DNA of 38,518 nucleotides from Pseudomonadota bacterium (GTDB lineage: Bacteria > Pseudomonadota > Gammaproteobacteria > Xanthomonadales > Rhodanobacteraceae): contig JAKPAN010000316.1 in the NCBI GenBank assembly GCA_029779475.1, forward strand, positions 1-38,518, written 5' to 3'. The position numbers and the translations under genes were made by a program. Position 1 is the stretch's first letter. Each line of letters starts with the position of its first letter. The notes beneath the pieces were generated by a model. That model searched no databases, was not told the DNA's origin, and was given only the letters and a program-made list of their open reading frames with translations. Shown piece after piece: positions 1 to 8,836 of the stretch.

Positions 1-2056
1 CGACGCCGCGCTGCGACGGAAACCACAGCCGCCCGCGATGATCGGCCGCGGCCGCGGGCTGCACGCCGCCATTGCCTTCCAGTTCGGTGAGCCCATCGGA
101 GAGGCCGAGCACCAGCGGCGACAGGCGATGCCCGTCGCCGCCGAGAAACGCGAGCAGGCCGGGACGGCTGATGCGGAAGATGCCCTGGTTGCTGTTCACC
201 CAGACGTTGCCGTTGGCGTCTTCGAGCACGGTGTGCGGGCTGTTCGACGGCAATCCCTGCGCGCGCCCCAGTTGCGTCGCGCGCAAGCCGAATGGATCGT
301 CGGCCGCGACGCGCACCAGCCCTCGGCCGTCGGTGCTGATCCACAACGCGCCGTCGCGGGTCCGGTACAGATCGCGCACCGACGTCCGCGCCAGTACCGT
401 TTCGGCCACCGCATGACCGGTCGACCCTTGCTGGCGCCAGACGCCCTCGGCGCCGCCGAACCAGACTTCCCCGTCGCCCGACATCGCCAAAGCGGCGACA
501 CGTACGCGTCGCGATGTCGACGGCCATTGCCGCTGCCACACGTCGCCGTCCCTGCGCCATGCGCCGGCCGTGGTGCCGAGCCAGAGCCGGCCCGCGGCGT
601 CGAACGCGATCGCCAAAACCTGCTCACCGAGCAGTTCCGTCGGCAACGCCATTGCCTCGAACCGCTCGGCGCCGGGCGCGCGGCGCCACAGACCTGGCGC
701 GTAGGTGCCGACATAGATGCTGCCGTCATCACCCGCGGCGACCAGCCACGGATTGTCGCCAGGCAGGCCGTCGGCACGGCCGAAATGCCGTACCTGGCCG
801 CCGCTTTGGATGGCCGTCAGCCCACTGCCGAGACTGCCGAGCCAGAGTGTGTCGTTGGCGTCCCGCGCGACGCCGTACACGTTGCCGCCGGCGATACCGG
901 CGGATGCATCGAGCAGATCCACGCGCGCGCGATTGAGCCGGTAGATGCCGTCGTGGAGCGTCATCACCCAGACGACGTCGTCGTCGCCGAACAGCACGTC
1001 GCGGATGTCGCCGGAACTGGTCAACACCGGCGGCGATGCAACGATCGCCCCACCCGGCGCCGCGTGCGACCGCCACAGACGTCCGCCGTGGCTGAGCCAG
1101 AGTGCGCCGTCCGGCGCGCGCCAGCTGCGGTAATCCTCGACGTCGCTGTCGTCTTGTTCGGCGAACACCCGTCGCGGGCGATCCGCGTCGACGGTGTAGA
1201 CGCCGTTGGCCGCGCCGATCCACAAGCGCCCGTCGCCGTCGAGGCGCAATTGCGACAGCTCGGCAGGACTGTCGCGATCGAGCCAGCGCGTAGCCTCGCC
1301 GGAAGCCGAAACACGCAGCATGCGGCCGGCGCCGTCGGCCCACAACGCCCCGTCCGCGGTCACGATGGCGCCGTGCGGCGGCTGCGGAACGGACACGGCA
1401 CGCGCGCGCCAGACCACGCGCCACGCGTCTTGCCGACGCATCCACACATCGCCCGTGGTGGTGATCATCCAGGCCGTGCCGGCAACACCGGGCAACGCCA
1501 GCGCCGGCTCGGTATCGGGCGGGAAATGCACTTGAAGCGAAAATCCACCGTTGCCGTCCGGGCAATACATCGCCTGCACGGTGGTCACGCACAGGCTGGT
1601 CTCGTCGACGTGGCGCGCGTACTGCGGTCCGTCGTTGCCCAACGGCACGCGTTCGATCCGCCCGGAGCGCACGGTCACCCAATCGCCGTGCGCGGTATGC
1701 GCGAACAGCTGCCGGCGCGCGTCCATGTGCAGCGACTGCACCCGATTGCCGGACAGCGCCGGAAAACGCATCGAATCGTGCACGTCGAAACGCTGGCCGT
1801 CGAAGCGCGCCAAGCCGTCGTGGGTCGCCAGCCACAGGAAACCGTCGGCATCGATGCGCGCGGAGCTGGCGCTGCTGACCGGCAATCCGTCGGTCGAGCC
1901 GTAGTGGCGCTGCACCCACAAGGGCTCCACTTCGTCCGCGCGCGTCGCGAAGGATGACGCCAGCGCACCCACCGCCATCATCCATCCGACGATGCAGCGA
2001 CGCAGGATTGGCCGAGCGCGGCGAGCGCGGCGAGCGCGGCAGGATGACGGAAGCAC
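1..2056 (-). CDS. Reg_prop beta-propeller sensor protein (3' end cut by window edge)
   Basis: The frame stays open from about 2056 to the left edge. It carries repeated blade motifs of the two-component regulator propeller (Reg_prop) family, such as FLWLATHDGLARFDG near the N-terminus, then RLWIGAANGVYTVD, TLWLGSLGSGLTAI, RLWLGTTAGAW, ALWISTDGRGLVRV and NVWVNSNQGIF. In this family an N-terminal periplasmic propeller binds a ligand and drives a C-terminal kinase, GGDEF or DNA-binding module. That output part lies outside the window. The start is uncertain. ATGs at 1981 and 1978 leave a signal peptide without basic residues. The GTG at 2056 adds an Arg-rich n-region before the hydrophobic stretch GWMMAVGALASSFATRA, so I prefer it, although no good ribosome site is visible. 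ATG 2119 and GTG 2137 are also in frame. The propeller assignment is firm; the start and output function are not. Confidence 0.8.
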   Translation of the reverse strand, partial: MLPSSCRARRARRARPILRRCIVGWMMAVGALASSFATRADEVEPLWVQRHYGSTDGLPVSSASSARIDADGFLWLATHDGLARFDGQRFDVHDSMRFPALSGNRVQSLHMDARRQLFAHTAHGDWVTVRSGRIERVPLGNDGPQYARHVDETSLCVTTVQAMYCPDGNGGFSLQVHFPPDTEPALALPGVAGTAWMITTTGDVWMRRQDAWRVVWRARAVSVPQPPHGAIVTADGALWADGAGRMLRVSASGEATRWLDRDSPAELSQLRLDGDGRLWIGAANGVYTVDADRPRRVFAEQDDSDVEDYRSWRAPDGALWLSHGGRLWRSHAAPGGAIVASPPVLTSSGDIRDVLFGDDDVVWVMTLHDGIYRLNRARVDLLDASAGIAGGNVYGVARDANDTLWLGSLGSGLTAIQSGGQVRHFGRADGLPGDNPWLVAAGDDGSIYVGTYAPGLWRRAPGAERFEAMALPTELLGEQVLAIAFDAAGRLWLGTTAGAWRRDGDVWQRQWPSTSRRVRVAALAMSGDGEVWFGGAEGVWRQQGSTGHAVAETVLARTSVRDLYRTRDGALWISTDGRGLVRVAADDPFGLRATQLGRAQGLPSNSPHTVLEDANGNVWVNSNQGIFRISRPGLLAFLGGDGHRLSPLVLGLSDGLTELEGNGGVQPAAAADHRGRLWFPSQRGV
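2013..2039. repeat. Three perfect tandem copies of a 9-bp unit
   Basis: The unit cgagcgcgg occurs three times without mismatch. On the minus strand, in the frame of the left-edge sensor, it encodes Arg-Arg-Ala three times. It lies just upstream of the ATGs at 1981/1978, so it is either the basic n-region of the signal peptide or part of the 5' untranslated region. Confidence 0.8.
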
Positions 2057-2369
2057 GGTGGCAGCGATGGTTGCACCGGCGCGGGCATCGTCCGCGGCAA
2101 CGGAGGCCGCAAAGGCCATTCCGAAACGGGCGCGCACCGCCCCTCTGGCTTCGCGCAGCCTATTCAAACCGATCATCGGACCATCGCATGAAGCGCCACC
2201 GGCATCCCCCGCCGCACGCGATGCGACCGGGCAAAGAATACCAATCGAGGCGGCGATTGCCGATGGATCTGGTTTGCAGGAGTGCGGCTCGCGAGGAACG
2301 TCGCGCAATCCCCTCGACGCTTCGCGCAACCGGTATGCTTCCGCTCGTCACCCGAATGGAGTCGGAAAC
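2057..2369. other. Divergent intergenic region, no gene seen
   Basis: This 313-bp stretch separates the left-edge sensor (minus) from the exported protein at 2370 (plus). It must hold both promoters, but I see no convincing -35/-10 pair. Alternative in-frame starts for the sensor fall at 2119, 2137 and 2176. No repeat or RNA gene was recognised. Confidence 0.5.
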
Positions 2370-2927
2370 ATGCAATCGAAACTGCGCCAGGCGATGGCGG
2401 TATTGATGTTCGTGTCGACCACTGCCTGCGCGCAAGACGTCGCGCATGGCCACGCAACGCCCTCGGCGCGCATCGAAGGCTGCGACGCATTCACGTGGAA
2501 CGTGTCACGCGAATTGGCGTTGATGACGCAGCCAGCGACGTCGATCGACGCGGCACGCGACGGCAACGCGGTCGCGGTCAAGCCCGACAAGCACTATCTC
2601 GTGCATCTCGCGCCGCAAGCGTCGGTGAAGTTCGCGCGCGCGCCGGCGCGGTCGCGCACCGCGGAAAACGCCCACGCGGGCCTTGTGCGCTTTCGCGTCG
2701 CGCAAGCCGGCGTCTATCGAATCACGCTGACGAGCAAGCATTGGATCGACGTCGTCGACGGCGACCACGCGATCGCCACGCACGATTTCCAGGGCCGGCC
2801 CGGTTGCGATCGCCTGCACAAGGTCGTCGAGTTCGAATTGCCGGAAAGTCGCGACCTGATCCTGCAAGTCAGCGGCGACGGCGCGAACAGCGTGGGATTG
2901 GCGATCACGCCTGCGCCGAAGGCGTGA
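2370..2927 (+). CDS. Small exported protein of unknown function
   Basis: A 185-residue protein. It starts with a signal peptide (MQSKLRQAMAVLMFVSTTACAQ; likely cleavage after an Ala near residue 21). The mature part is rich in His, Ala and Asp, has no membrane segment, and ends in a beta-rich region (RFRVAQAGVYRITLTS, then VVEFELPESRDLILQVSG). That pattern resembles the small beta-sandwich modules of periplasmic or cell-surface proteins. I recognise no family. The ATG at 2370 is chosen because it gives a full signal peptide; the frame is open further upstream, but that extension has no secretion signal. It converges on the TfoX-like gene with a 4-bp gap between stop codons. It may be a homologue-poor lineage-specific protein. 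Confidence 0.65.
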   Translation: MQSKLRQAMAVLMFVSTTACAQDVAHGHATPSARIEGCDAFTWNVSRELALMTQPATSIDAARDGNAVAVKPDKHYLVHLAPQASVKFARAPARSRTAENAHAGLVRFRVAQAGVYRITLTSKHWIDVVDGDHAIATHDFQGRPGCDRLHKVVEFELPESRDLILQVSGDGANSVGLAITPAPKA

Positions 2928-2931
2928 GTGC

Positions 2932-3285
2932 TCAACGGCTGCGCGACGCGCGTTGCGCCTTCGCTTTCGGACGCTTCGGTTTCGGCTCCGGCAGCGCGCG
3001 TTCGAGCGCGAGCAGGAGCGCGCGCAAGCGATCCGGATCGTCGAGCAGTTCGTCCGCGAGCGCGTAGGGCTTGCTGCCGGGGAACAATTCCTGCCGCGGC
3101 AAATCCGGGAGCAAGTCCGCCGTTTCCGGCACGAGCTTGAGGAACAGGCTGTTGTCGGCGCAGAACGCGACGACCTTGCCGTCCACATACAAGCCATATT
3201 CGCCGAACATGCGTTTGCACGTCAGTCGATCGGCGAGGCCGGCTTGCTCGAACACGTATTCGACGAAACTCTGGTCGGTGGCCAT
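2932..3285 (-). CDS. TfoX N-terminal-domain protein
   Basis: The 117-residue product matches the TfoX/Sxy N-terminal domain. Its markers are an early FVEYVFEQAG helix, the hallmark KRMFGEYGLYVDGKVVAFCAD, and a following LFLKL strand. TfoX/Sxy proteins act in competence and CRP-dependent gene control, but many N-domain-only copies like this one have no assigned role. The C-terminal TfoX domain is missing, and the tail is instead a short basic stretch (KPKRPKAKAQRASRSR) that could bind nucleic acid. The ATG at 3285 follows a GAGG-like site. Immediately upstream lies a perfect 14-bp tandem repeat (3305-3332). The gene is convergent with the exported protein at 2370-2927. Confidence 0.85.
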   Translation of the reverse strand: MATDQSFVEYVFEQAGLADRLTCKRMFGEYGLYVDGKVVAFCADNSLFLKLVPETADLLPDLPRQELFPGSKPYALADELLDDPDRLRALLLALERALPEPKPKRPKAKAQRASRSR

Positions 3286-3304
3286 GCGCGAAACCTCGTG
3301 CTTT

Positions 3305-3332
3305 CGATTGCGATCGCCCGATTGCGATCGCC
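3305..3332. repeat. Perfect 14-bp tandem repeat upstream of the TfoX-like gene
   Basis: The unit cgattgcgatcgcc occurs twice back to back, about 20 bp before the start of the TfoX-like gene. Each copy contains the palindrome gcgatcgc. The two sites on nearly the same helix face could be an operator, but no regulator is identified. Confidence 0.75.
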
Positions 3333-3351
3333 GTGTACGCTCGCGCGCGAT

Positions 3352-3456
3352 TCAGCCGGCCCGATACACCTCGCCGCCCGCATCGCGAAACTCCTTCGCC
3401 TTCTCCGCCATGCCTGCGGCCAGCGCTTCGCGTAGTCGCGCACGTCCTGAGTGATC
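3352..3456 (-). pseudogene. Decayed duplicate of the thiC 3' end
   Basis: Read on the minus strand, this segment encodes [10 protein letters not shown] and then, after a frameshift, [19 protein letters not shown] followed by EVYRAG and a stop. These are the last residues of ThiC as encoded by the intact gene at 13074-14951. Against 13074-13203 it lacks 25 bp, which causes the frameshift. It shares uninterrupted runs of 24 bp (3392-3415 with 13114-13137) and 20 bp (3430-3449 with 13178-13197). Similarity stops abruptly at 3456. It has the same orientation as thiC, so the two copies are direct repeats about 9.7 kb apart. It cannot encode a working product. Confidence 0.88.
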
Positions 3457-3479
3457 CGCTGCGCCGGTGAAGCCTACGA

Positions 3480-3665
3480 ATGGCGGCAGACCTTCGATAT
3501 AGCCACGGATGCGGCCGCCGTCGTCGCCACGACGATCTTAACGACTCACTCGGCTGCGTCGAGGCCATGCTCGCCGCGGCGCAGTCCGACCAGTGGCCGC
3601 GCGAGCATGCCGAACACTTGAGACGCTGGCTGATCGCGGCGGGCCTGAGCGCCGACGTCGGCTGA
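3480..3665 (+). CDS. Short hypothetical ORF, possibly a gene fragment
   Basis: A 61-codon frame begins at ATG 3480 and ends at TGA 3665. Its C-terminal half looks protein-like and helical (GCVEAMLAAAQSDQWPREH, then AEHLRRWLIAAGLSADVG), while the N-terminal part is Arg/His-rich and less convincing. No ribosome binding site of note precedes it. It begins 24 bp beyond the thiC remnant and points towards the DUF11 gene's terminator. It could be the tail of a gene whose front was lost at the same breakpoint that ends the thiC similarity. I do not recognise the family and would not be surprised if it is not expressed. Confidence 0.3.
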   Translation: MAADLRYSHGCGRRRRHDDLNDSLGCVEAMLAAAQSDQWPREHAEHLRRWLIAAGLSADVG

Positions 3666-3713
3666 GCATGCAGACCGGTTCGCTGCAGCGGCATCCGAGA
3701 TCCGTCGCGCGCT

Positions 3714-3750
3714 CCACAAAAAAGAAGAGCCCGGGAAGATCCCGGGCTCT
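3714..3750 (-). terminator. Rho-independent terminator of the DUF11 gene
   Basis: An 11-bp perfect stem (3726-3736 with 3740-3750, core gagcccggga) with a 3-nt loop is followed on the minus strand by TCTTTTTTTG. It starts 23 bp after the stop codon of the DUF11 repeat gene. It is the clearest intrinsic terminator in the window. Confidence 0.92.
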
Positions 3751-3773
3751 CGTTGCCTGCGACAGGCCCAGTG

Positions 3774-6700
3774 TCAGTGGGTGATCAGCACCATCCACGG
3801 CACCTGCTGCTGCACCGCCACGACCAGATGGGTCAGGCGGCTTTCTTCGCTGCGACCGTCGACGAGCAGCGGCGTGAGACCGCCCTCCACGTAGAGGTAG
3901 CCGTTGGCCGCGTCGCTGCTGCTGGCCGCCTGCCAAGCGAAGTGCAGCATGCGCTGGTTCGTGTCGATCGCCTGCCAGGCCGAGCGCTGGCTCAGACCCT
4001 GTGCGTCGCGCGTCACGCTGCGCAAGGCGATGTCGACACCGAAGCGCGCGAGCTCCAGCGTGAACAGCAGTTTGCCGTCGGCGCCGCGGCCATGCGCCAC
4101 GGTGACCGGCACGATGCCCAGACTGTTGCTGAGGCTTGCGTCGATGCGCAGCTGCGCGGTGACGAAGTCCGATCCATCGCCGACGCTGCTGGCGATGAAC
4201 AGCGGCGTGCTCTCGAAGTCGTCCTTGAAGATCACCACGATGTCGTGATCGGTCGCGGTGTTGTTCGCCGGCGTCGGATCGGTTCCGCTGACCAGGCTGG
4301 CCGACGCGGTGTTGTCGAGCAGATCGTTGCCGGCCGAGGCCACCGTGGCCGAGTACACGTAGGTCGCCTTGCCGCCCGAGGGAACCGTCGCATTGTCGCT
4401 GAGCACATTGCCCGTGCCGTTGGCGCAGGTAACGCCGGCCGTGCCGCTGCACACCCACGAACCGTCCGTGAGCAACGCGGGCAAGGTGTCGGTCACGCTG
4501 GCCTGTGCGTTGCTGGGACCGGCATTCGACACCTCGATCGTATAGTTCAGCGAGTCGCCGACCTGCACGTAGTTGCGGCTGTCGGTCAGGGTCACGCGGA
4601 CGTCGGCGGCGGTGGTGAGGGTGTCGGTGTCTGTCGCGCTGTTGTTCGCCGGCGCTGGATCCGTCACGCCGGCCGGCGTCGCCACGGTTGCCGTGTTGCT
4701 CACGCTGCCCGTGGCGCTGGCGGCGATGGCGCAGCTGGCCGTGTAGGTCACGCTTGCGCCGACCGGCAGGTTGACCGTGCTGTCGTTGATCGAGCCGCTG
4801 CCCGAGGCTGCGCAGGTACCGCCGGCGCCGGTGCAGGTCCAGGTGCAGGTCAGGCTCGCCGGGAAGGTATCGGCCACCGTGGCACCGGTCACGCCGTTCG
4901 GTCCGGCGTTGCTGGCCGTGATCGTGTAGGTCACCGTGCCGCCGGCTGGGACCGTGCTGACGCCGTCGGTCTTGGTGATGGCAAGGTCCGCGCCCGAGAT
5001 CGGCGTGGTGTCGCTGGCGGTGTTGTTGCCCGGATTGGGATCGGCGCCGTTGCTGCCGTCGTCGGCGACGCTGGCCTGGTTGCTGATCTGCGTGATGCCC
5101 GGCGACAGCGGCGAGCTCACGATCACGGCGTAGTTCGCCGTGCCGCTGGCGCCGCCGCCAGCCAGACTGCCGATGGCGAGGGTGCAGGTGGAGCCGGCAT
5201 TGTTGTCCGGCGTGCACGACCAGCCCGCGGTGCTCGCGCCCGGATTGAACACGGTGTTGGCGGGCACGGCATCGGTCAGGACCACACCGGTCGCGCCCCG
5301 GTTGCCGGCGTTGGCATAGCCCAAGGTGTACGTCACGCTGCCGCCGGGTGCGACCGAAACGCCGCCGTCGCTCTTGGTCAACGTCAGGTCGGGCGCGGCG
5401 TTCACGGGCGTGGTGTCGCTGGCGGTGTTGTTGCCCGGCGTCGGATCCGCGCCGTGCGTGCCGTCATCGGCCACCGAGGCGGTGTTCGACAACTGGGCGA
5501 CGCCGGCAGCGACCGGGTTGACGGCGGTCACCGCGAATGTGGCGCTGCCGTTGCCGCCGCCGGCCACGTTGCCGAGGGTGAGCGTGCAGGTGGAGCCGGC
5601 ATTGTTGTTCGGCGTGCACGACCAGCCCGCGGTGCTCGCGCCCGCATTGAACGTGCTGTTGGCCGGAACGGTTTCGGTCAGCACGGTGCCGGTCGCGGCC
5701 TGGCCGCCGCTGTTCGAATAGCTCAGCGTGTAGGCGACGGTGCCGCCGGGCACGACGCTGGCGCCGCCGTCGCTCTTGGTCAGGCTCAGGTCGGGCGGAC
5801 TCAGATCCACGTAGCACGCCGTCGCGTCGCTCAAGGTCGGCGTGGCCGTGTTGTTGGTCGTCGCGAGGTAGGCGCGGTACTTGAGGTAGCGGTTGCCGTT
5901 GAACTGGCTCAGCGATGCGCCGCTGGCCGTGAAGTAGGTTCCCGCCGTGCCGTCGGGGCCGACGAAGTTGAACGGACCATTCACCGAGTTGCTTGCCGCG
6001 GCCTGGAAACGCAGGCTCGTGTTCGCCGGCGTCGTACCGGTCCACGACAGCGTGGTCCAGCTCGGCATGTAGCCCGCGGCGGGGTTGGCGTCCTTGACCG
6101 AGGAAACGAGATCGCCGGACGTGCGGTAGCCGCTGTTGATGTAGACCTTGAAACCCGAATCGGTGGAAATGCCGCCAGTCAGCGGAATGCTCCAGACCGT
6201 GCCGCTGGTCGCGCCAGCCACGCGCGTGCCGCCGGCGTAGACATCGGCGCCGGCCGTCGACGTGCCGCTGCGCGTCAGCGCATAGGTGCCGGGCGACGGG
6301 TTCACCGTCGGACGGATCGCGAACGCGTATTGCGTGCCCGCGGTGACGGCGAGCGCCGGCGAGAACGTCGCGGTGTAGTAGGCCGAGGCGCCGCCGTTGA
6401 AACCGGTGATCGTCGCCGTGGCGAGGTCGGCGCCGGTCGGCAGGCCGCCGCTGGTCGCGCGGATGCTCAGGGTGAGGTTCGGCGTGGTGCCGGTGCAGCC
6501 GGAGCAGAACAGGTTGACGTCGATCTGCTTGAGGTTGCCCGTGGTCGCCGGCGTGAAGCTCTGGCCGCCCCAGGTCGTCGTCGTGATGCCGACGCCGCTG
6601 GTCCCGACCGACGCATTCTGCTGGTCGACCGCGTCCGAATTGGTGAGTGTGGCGTCGCCGGCGCTCGTGGTCAGGTCGATATTGGTGGCCACGCCGGCCT

Positions 6701-8675
6701 GGAAGTCGGCCTGGGTGGTGTCCGTGAGGCAGGCATTCGTCGGCCCCGAAGCCAGCGCGAAATCCTGCGTGGTGGTAGTGCTGTCGACCACGGCGATGTT
6801 GCTGGCCGTGCCGCTCACGCAGCCCGGGAAGCTGGCGCTGATCGTCGGATAGGTGCCCGCGGGAATTGCCGAGAACGCGTATTGACCGGAAGCGTTGGTC
6901 GTCGTGGAGCGGCTGCCCAGCATGACCACCGCACCGCTGAGCGGCGCGCCGCCCGTCTGTGCCGTGATCGTGCCCGACACCGTGCCGCCTGCACCGACCA
7001 TCGTGCACGACGGATAGGAGAACGAGCCGATGCGCGTCAGGTAGCTCAGGCCGTCGACCGCGTAGTACTCGCTGGTGTACCAGAAGGTGCAGCCGTCGGG
7101 ATCGAGAGTCATGGCGCTGTAGTCGCCCCAGCGGGCACAGGCGGTACCGCCGCAATTGCCCGTCTGCGTGCCGGTACCCTGGATCAGCACCTGCTCACCT
7201 TGGCTGAAGGTGTTGACCGGATCGGAGGCCAGTCGTCCGGCGTACTTGATCGCCGGCTTGGTGGTGGAGCTGGAGGTGCTGTAGCCGAGCGCCAGATTGC
7301 CGGCGCGGTCGACGGCCAGACTCGGCATGAAGCGATTCATCACGTTGGCGCCGTCCGGATCCCAGGTCGTCGCCTGCGGCAGGCTGGTCGCCACGGTGCC
7401 GCCGGTGACGTCGACCTGGTACCAGCGCGGCGCGGCGAAACCGGTCGTGTTGGCGCGGCGCACCGTATGCGTCGTCCACAGCGATTCCACGCCGCCGATG
7501 TTGCTGTACTGGTTCTGCATCATCGCGCGGATCTGCAGCACGTCCAGGCTGTTGCCGCCAAGCGACGGTGCATTCGCGACCGAGGCGTTGGGCCAGCTCG
7601 TGGCGGCCAGCGGCGCGTCGGGACCGGTGAACGTGGAATTGCCGATGTGTGCCCAGTCGACGTGGAACTTGTAGACGCTGACCGCGTTGAGGAACTGCCA
7701 GGTCGACACGAAGTAGGCTGGCGTGCCGGCCGGCGGCGTGCCGGCCTGCAGGCGCGCATTGCTCGGCAGCAGGGTGAAGTCGCCGGCCGGTGCATTCAAC
7801 GTCACGACCTGGACGGTCGGCGCGCCGGCATACATCTGCATCTTGTTGAAGGCGAAGACGCGCGGGTTCTGGAAGCTGGCTCCGGCCGAATAGCCGAACA
7901 TGTTGGCCGACATGTAGATGCCGTCGGTCCAGATCGACAGCTTCGGATAATCGCCGAGCCCGCCGGTCGTGTTGATCGAATAGAAATTCCAGCCGCCGCT
8001 GACCGGATCGCCGGTCTTGGACACGGCGAAGCACTGGAACGCACCGGGCGGATTGATGACGTTGCCGGAACCGTCCACGGTGAACGCGAAGTCGGTGAGC
8101 ACCCAGCGATCCTCGAAGGTGTCGTACAGCACCACCGGGTCGCCAAAATTGTTGGTGTCGCAGAGATTGCCGAAGTTGCCCTGCGCCATCAGCGTGTCGA
8201 ACGAGAACGCCGCGACGCGCACGCCATCGGACTTGCGGAACACGCCGACCGAGGAATTGATCGTCTGGATGTAATAAGTCGGGCCGACGTCGCCGTTGGT
8301 GTCGGGCGGATAACCTTGGCCGAAATTGGCCCGGTCGAGTCCGTCGAACGTGATGCTTGGCGCCGGTGCCGGCGCGCTGGGCAGCGGGGCCGGGGCGGTC
8401 GGTGCCATTGCGCGGCCGCCGGGCAGCTCCACCGGGTGCGGGTCGATTTCCCGTTCCGGTCGCTCGCGCTGTTTCGGCGCAGTCTGCGGCAAATTGCGCA
8501 GGTCGATGTTGCTGCTTCTGCCTCGCTGCAAATGCAGTTCGAGCGGTCGCTGCGCTTGCGTACGTTCAAAGGGAACCGGTGCGCCTTCGTCGGTTTCGAC
8601 GTCGACCTGGGCTGATGTGGTTGCGGCGGCGGCGCACAAGAGTGCGGCCAGTGAGGCAAGAACGAGGCGTCTCAT
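3774..8675 (-). CDS. Giant secreted protein with carboxypeptidase-like and DUF11 repeats
   Basis: A 1633-residue exported protein. ATG 8675 is chosen because GGAGGG lies just upstream and it gives a classic signal peptide (MRRLVLASLAALLCAAAATT). A Pro-rich linker (~70-105) precedes a beta-rich domain (~110-560) with motifs such as PPDTNGDVGPTYYIQTINSS. A carboxypeptidase-regulatory-like module (~560-640; GGAPLSGAVVMLGS) comes next, then a jelly-roll-like region. Four DUF11 repeats follow (~958-1485; each begins LTKSDGG or ITKTDG and ends with NTAS...D..PGNNTA). The C-terminal domain is introduced by IFKDDFE. DUF11 proteins usually sit on the cell surface or outer membrane; no catalytic residues are recognised, so adhesion or a structural role is inference. 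The gene is monocistronic, with a strong terminator 23 bp downstream. It lies inside the block bracketed by thiC 3'-end copies. Confidence 0.9.
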   Translation of the reverse strand: MRRLVLASLAALLCAAAATTSAQVDVETDEGAPVPFERTQAQRPLELHLQRGRSSNIDLRNLPQTAPKQRERPEREIDPHPVELPGGRAMAPTAPAPLPSAPAPAPSITFDGLDRANFGQGYPPDTNGDVGPTYYIQTINSSVGVFRKSDGVRVAAFSFDTLMAQGNFGNLCDTNNFGDPVVLYDTFEDRWVLTDFAFTVDGSGNVINPPGAFQCFAVSKTGDPVSGGWNFYSINTTGGLGDYPKLSIWTDGIYMSANMFGYSAGASFQNPRVFAFNKMQMYAGAPTVQVVTLNAPAGDFTLLPSNARLQAGTPPAGTPAYFVSTWQFLNAVSVYKFHVDWAHIGNSTFTGPDAPLAATSWPNASVANAPSLGGNSLDVLQIRAMMQNQYSNIGGVESLWTTHTVRRANTTGFAAPRWYQVDVTGGTVATSLPQATTWDPDGANVMNRFMPSLAVDRAGNLALGYSTSSSTTKPAIKYAGRLASDPVNTFSQGEQVLIQGTGTQTGNCGGTACARWGDYSAMTLDPDGCTFWYTSEYYAVDGLSYLTRIGSFSYPSCTMVGAGGTVSGTITAQTGGAPLSGAVVMLGSRSTTTNASGQYAFSAIPAGTYPTISASFPGCVSGTASNIAVVDSTTTTQDFALASGPTNACLTDTTQADFQAGVATNIDLTTSAGDATLTNSDAVDQQNASVGTSGVGITTTTWGGQSFTPATTGNLKQIDVNLFCSGCTGTTPNLTLSIRATSGGLPTGADLATATITGFNGGASAYYTATFSPALAVTAGTQYAFAIRPTVNPSPGTYALTRSGTSTAGADVYAGGTRVAGATSGTVWSIPLTGGISTDSGFKVYINSGYRTSGDLVSSVKDANPAAGYMPSWTTLSWTGTTPANTSLRFQAAASNSVNGPFNFVGPDGTAGTYFTASGASLSQFNGNRYLKYRAYLATTNNTATPTLSDATACYVDLSPPDLSLTKSDGGASVVPGGTVAYTLSYSNSGGQAATGTVLTETVPANSTFNAGASTAGWSCTPNNNAGSTCTLTLGNVAGGGNGSATFAVTAVNPVAAGVAQLSNTASVADDGTHGADPTPGNNTASDTTPVNAAPDLTLTKSDGGVSVAPGGSVTYTLGYANAGNRGATGVVLTDAVPANTVFNPGASTAGWSCTPDNNAGSTCTLAIGSLAGGGASGTANYAVIVSSPLSPGITQISNQASVADDGSNGADPNPGNNTASDTTPISGADLAITKTDGVSTVPAGGTVTYTITASNAGPNGVTGATVADTFPASLTCTWTCTGAGGTCAASGSGSINDSTVNLPVGASVTYTASCAIAASATGSVSNTATVATPAGVTDPAPANNSATDTDTLTTAADVRVTLTDSRNYVQVGDSLNYTIEVSNAGPSNAQASVTDTLPALLTDGSWVCSGTAGVTCANGTGNVLSDNATVPSGGKATYVYSATVASAGNDLLDNTASASLVSGTDPTPANNTATDHDIVVIFKDDFESTPLFIASSVGDGSDFVTAQLRIDASLSNSLGIVPVTVAHGRGADGKLLFTLELARFGVDIALRSVTRDAQGLSQRSAWQAIDTNQRMLHFAWQAASSSDAANGYLYVEGGLTPLLVDGRSEESRLTHLVVAVQQQVPWMVLITH
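5002..5795. repeat. Near-identical DUF11 repeat units at DNA level
   Basis: Long runs recur at an offset of 402-405 bp within the DUF11 gene. Examples are the segment around 5182 and that around 5584 (both starting gtgcaggtggagccggcatt), and the segments at 5002 and 5407 (both starting ggcgtggtgtcgctggcggt). Two of the four DUF11 repeats therefore arose by recent duplication or were homogenised. The other two are more diverged. Confidence 0.8.
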
Positions 8676-8836
8676 TGAACCCTCCGGACAATGCTGCTGA
8701 CACGACATGACTAGGTGCAGGGCACCCGACTGAAAGCCAAAGCGTGAATGCAAAGGAGGACCTCTCGAAGCGACGGTATCCCCCTGTCGTCACGAAACGT
8801 CGCCATCCTTCGGTCCGGCTAGCATGGACTTGGGGC

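Noticed and set aside
729-1985. 418-codon minus-strand frame at the left edge
   Set aside because: Its translation is Arg-rich and motif-free; the neighbouring minus-strand frame carries the Reg_prop blades and stays open to the window edge.
5002-5795. Repeats considered as a CRISPR or satellite array
   Set aside because: They are in-frame DUF11 coding units of about 134 codons without short spacers.
3753-8615. 1620-codon open frame on the plus strand opposite the DUF11 gene
   Set aside because: It is the shadow of the minus-strand gene in GC-rich DNA: low-complexity Arg/Ala/Gly-rich translation, no domain, no ribosome site, and the minus strand has a signal peptide, domains and a terminator.
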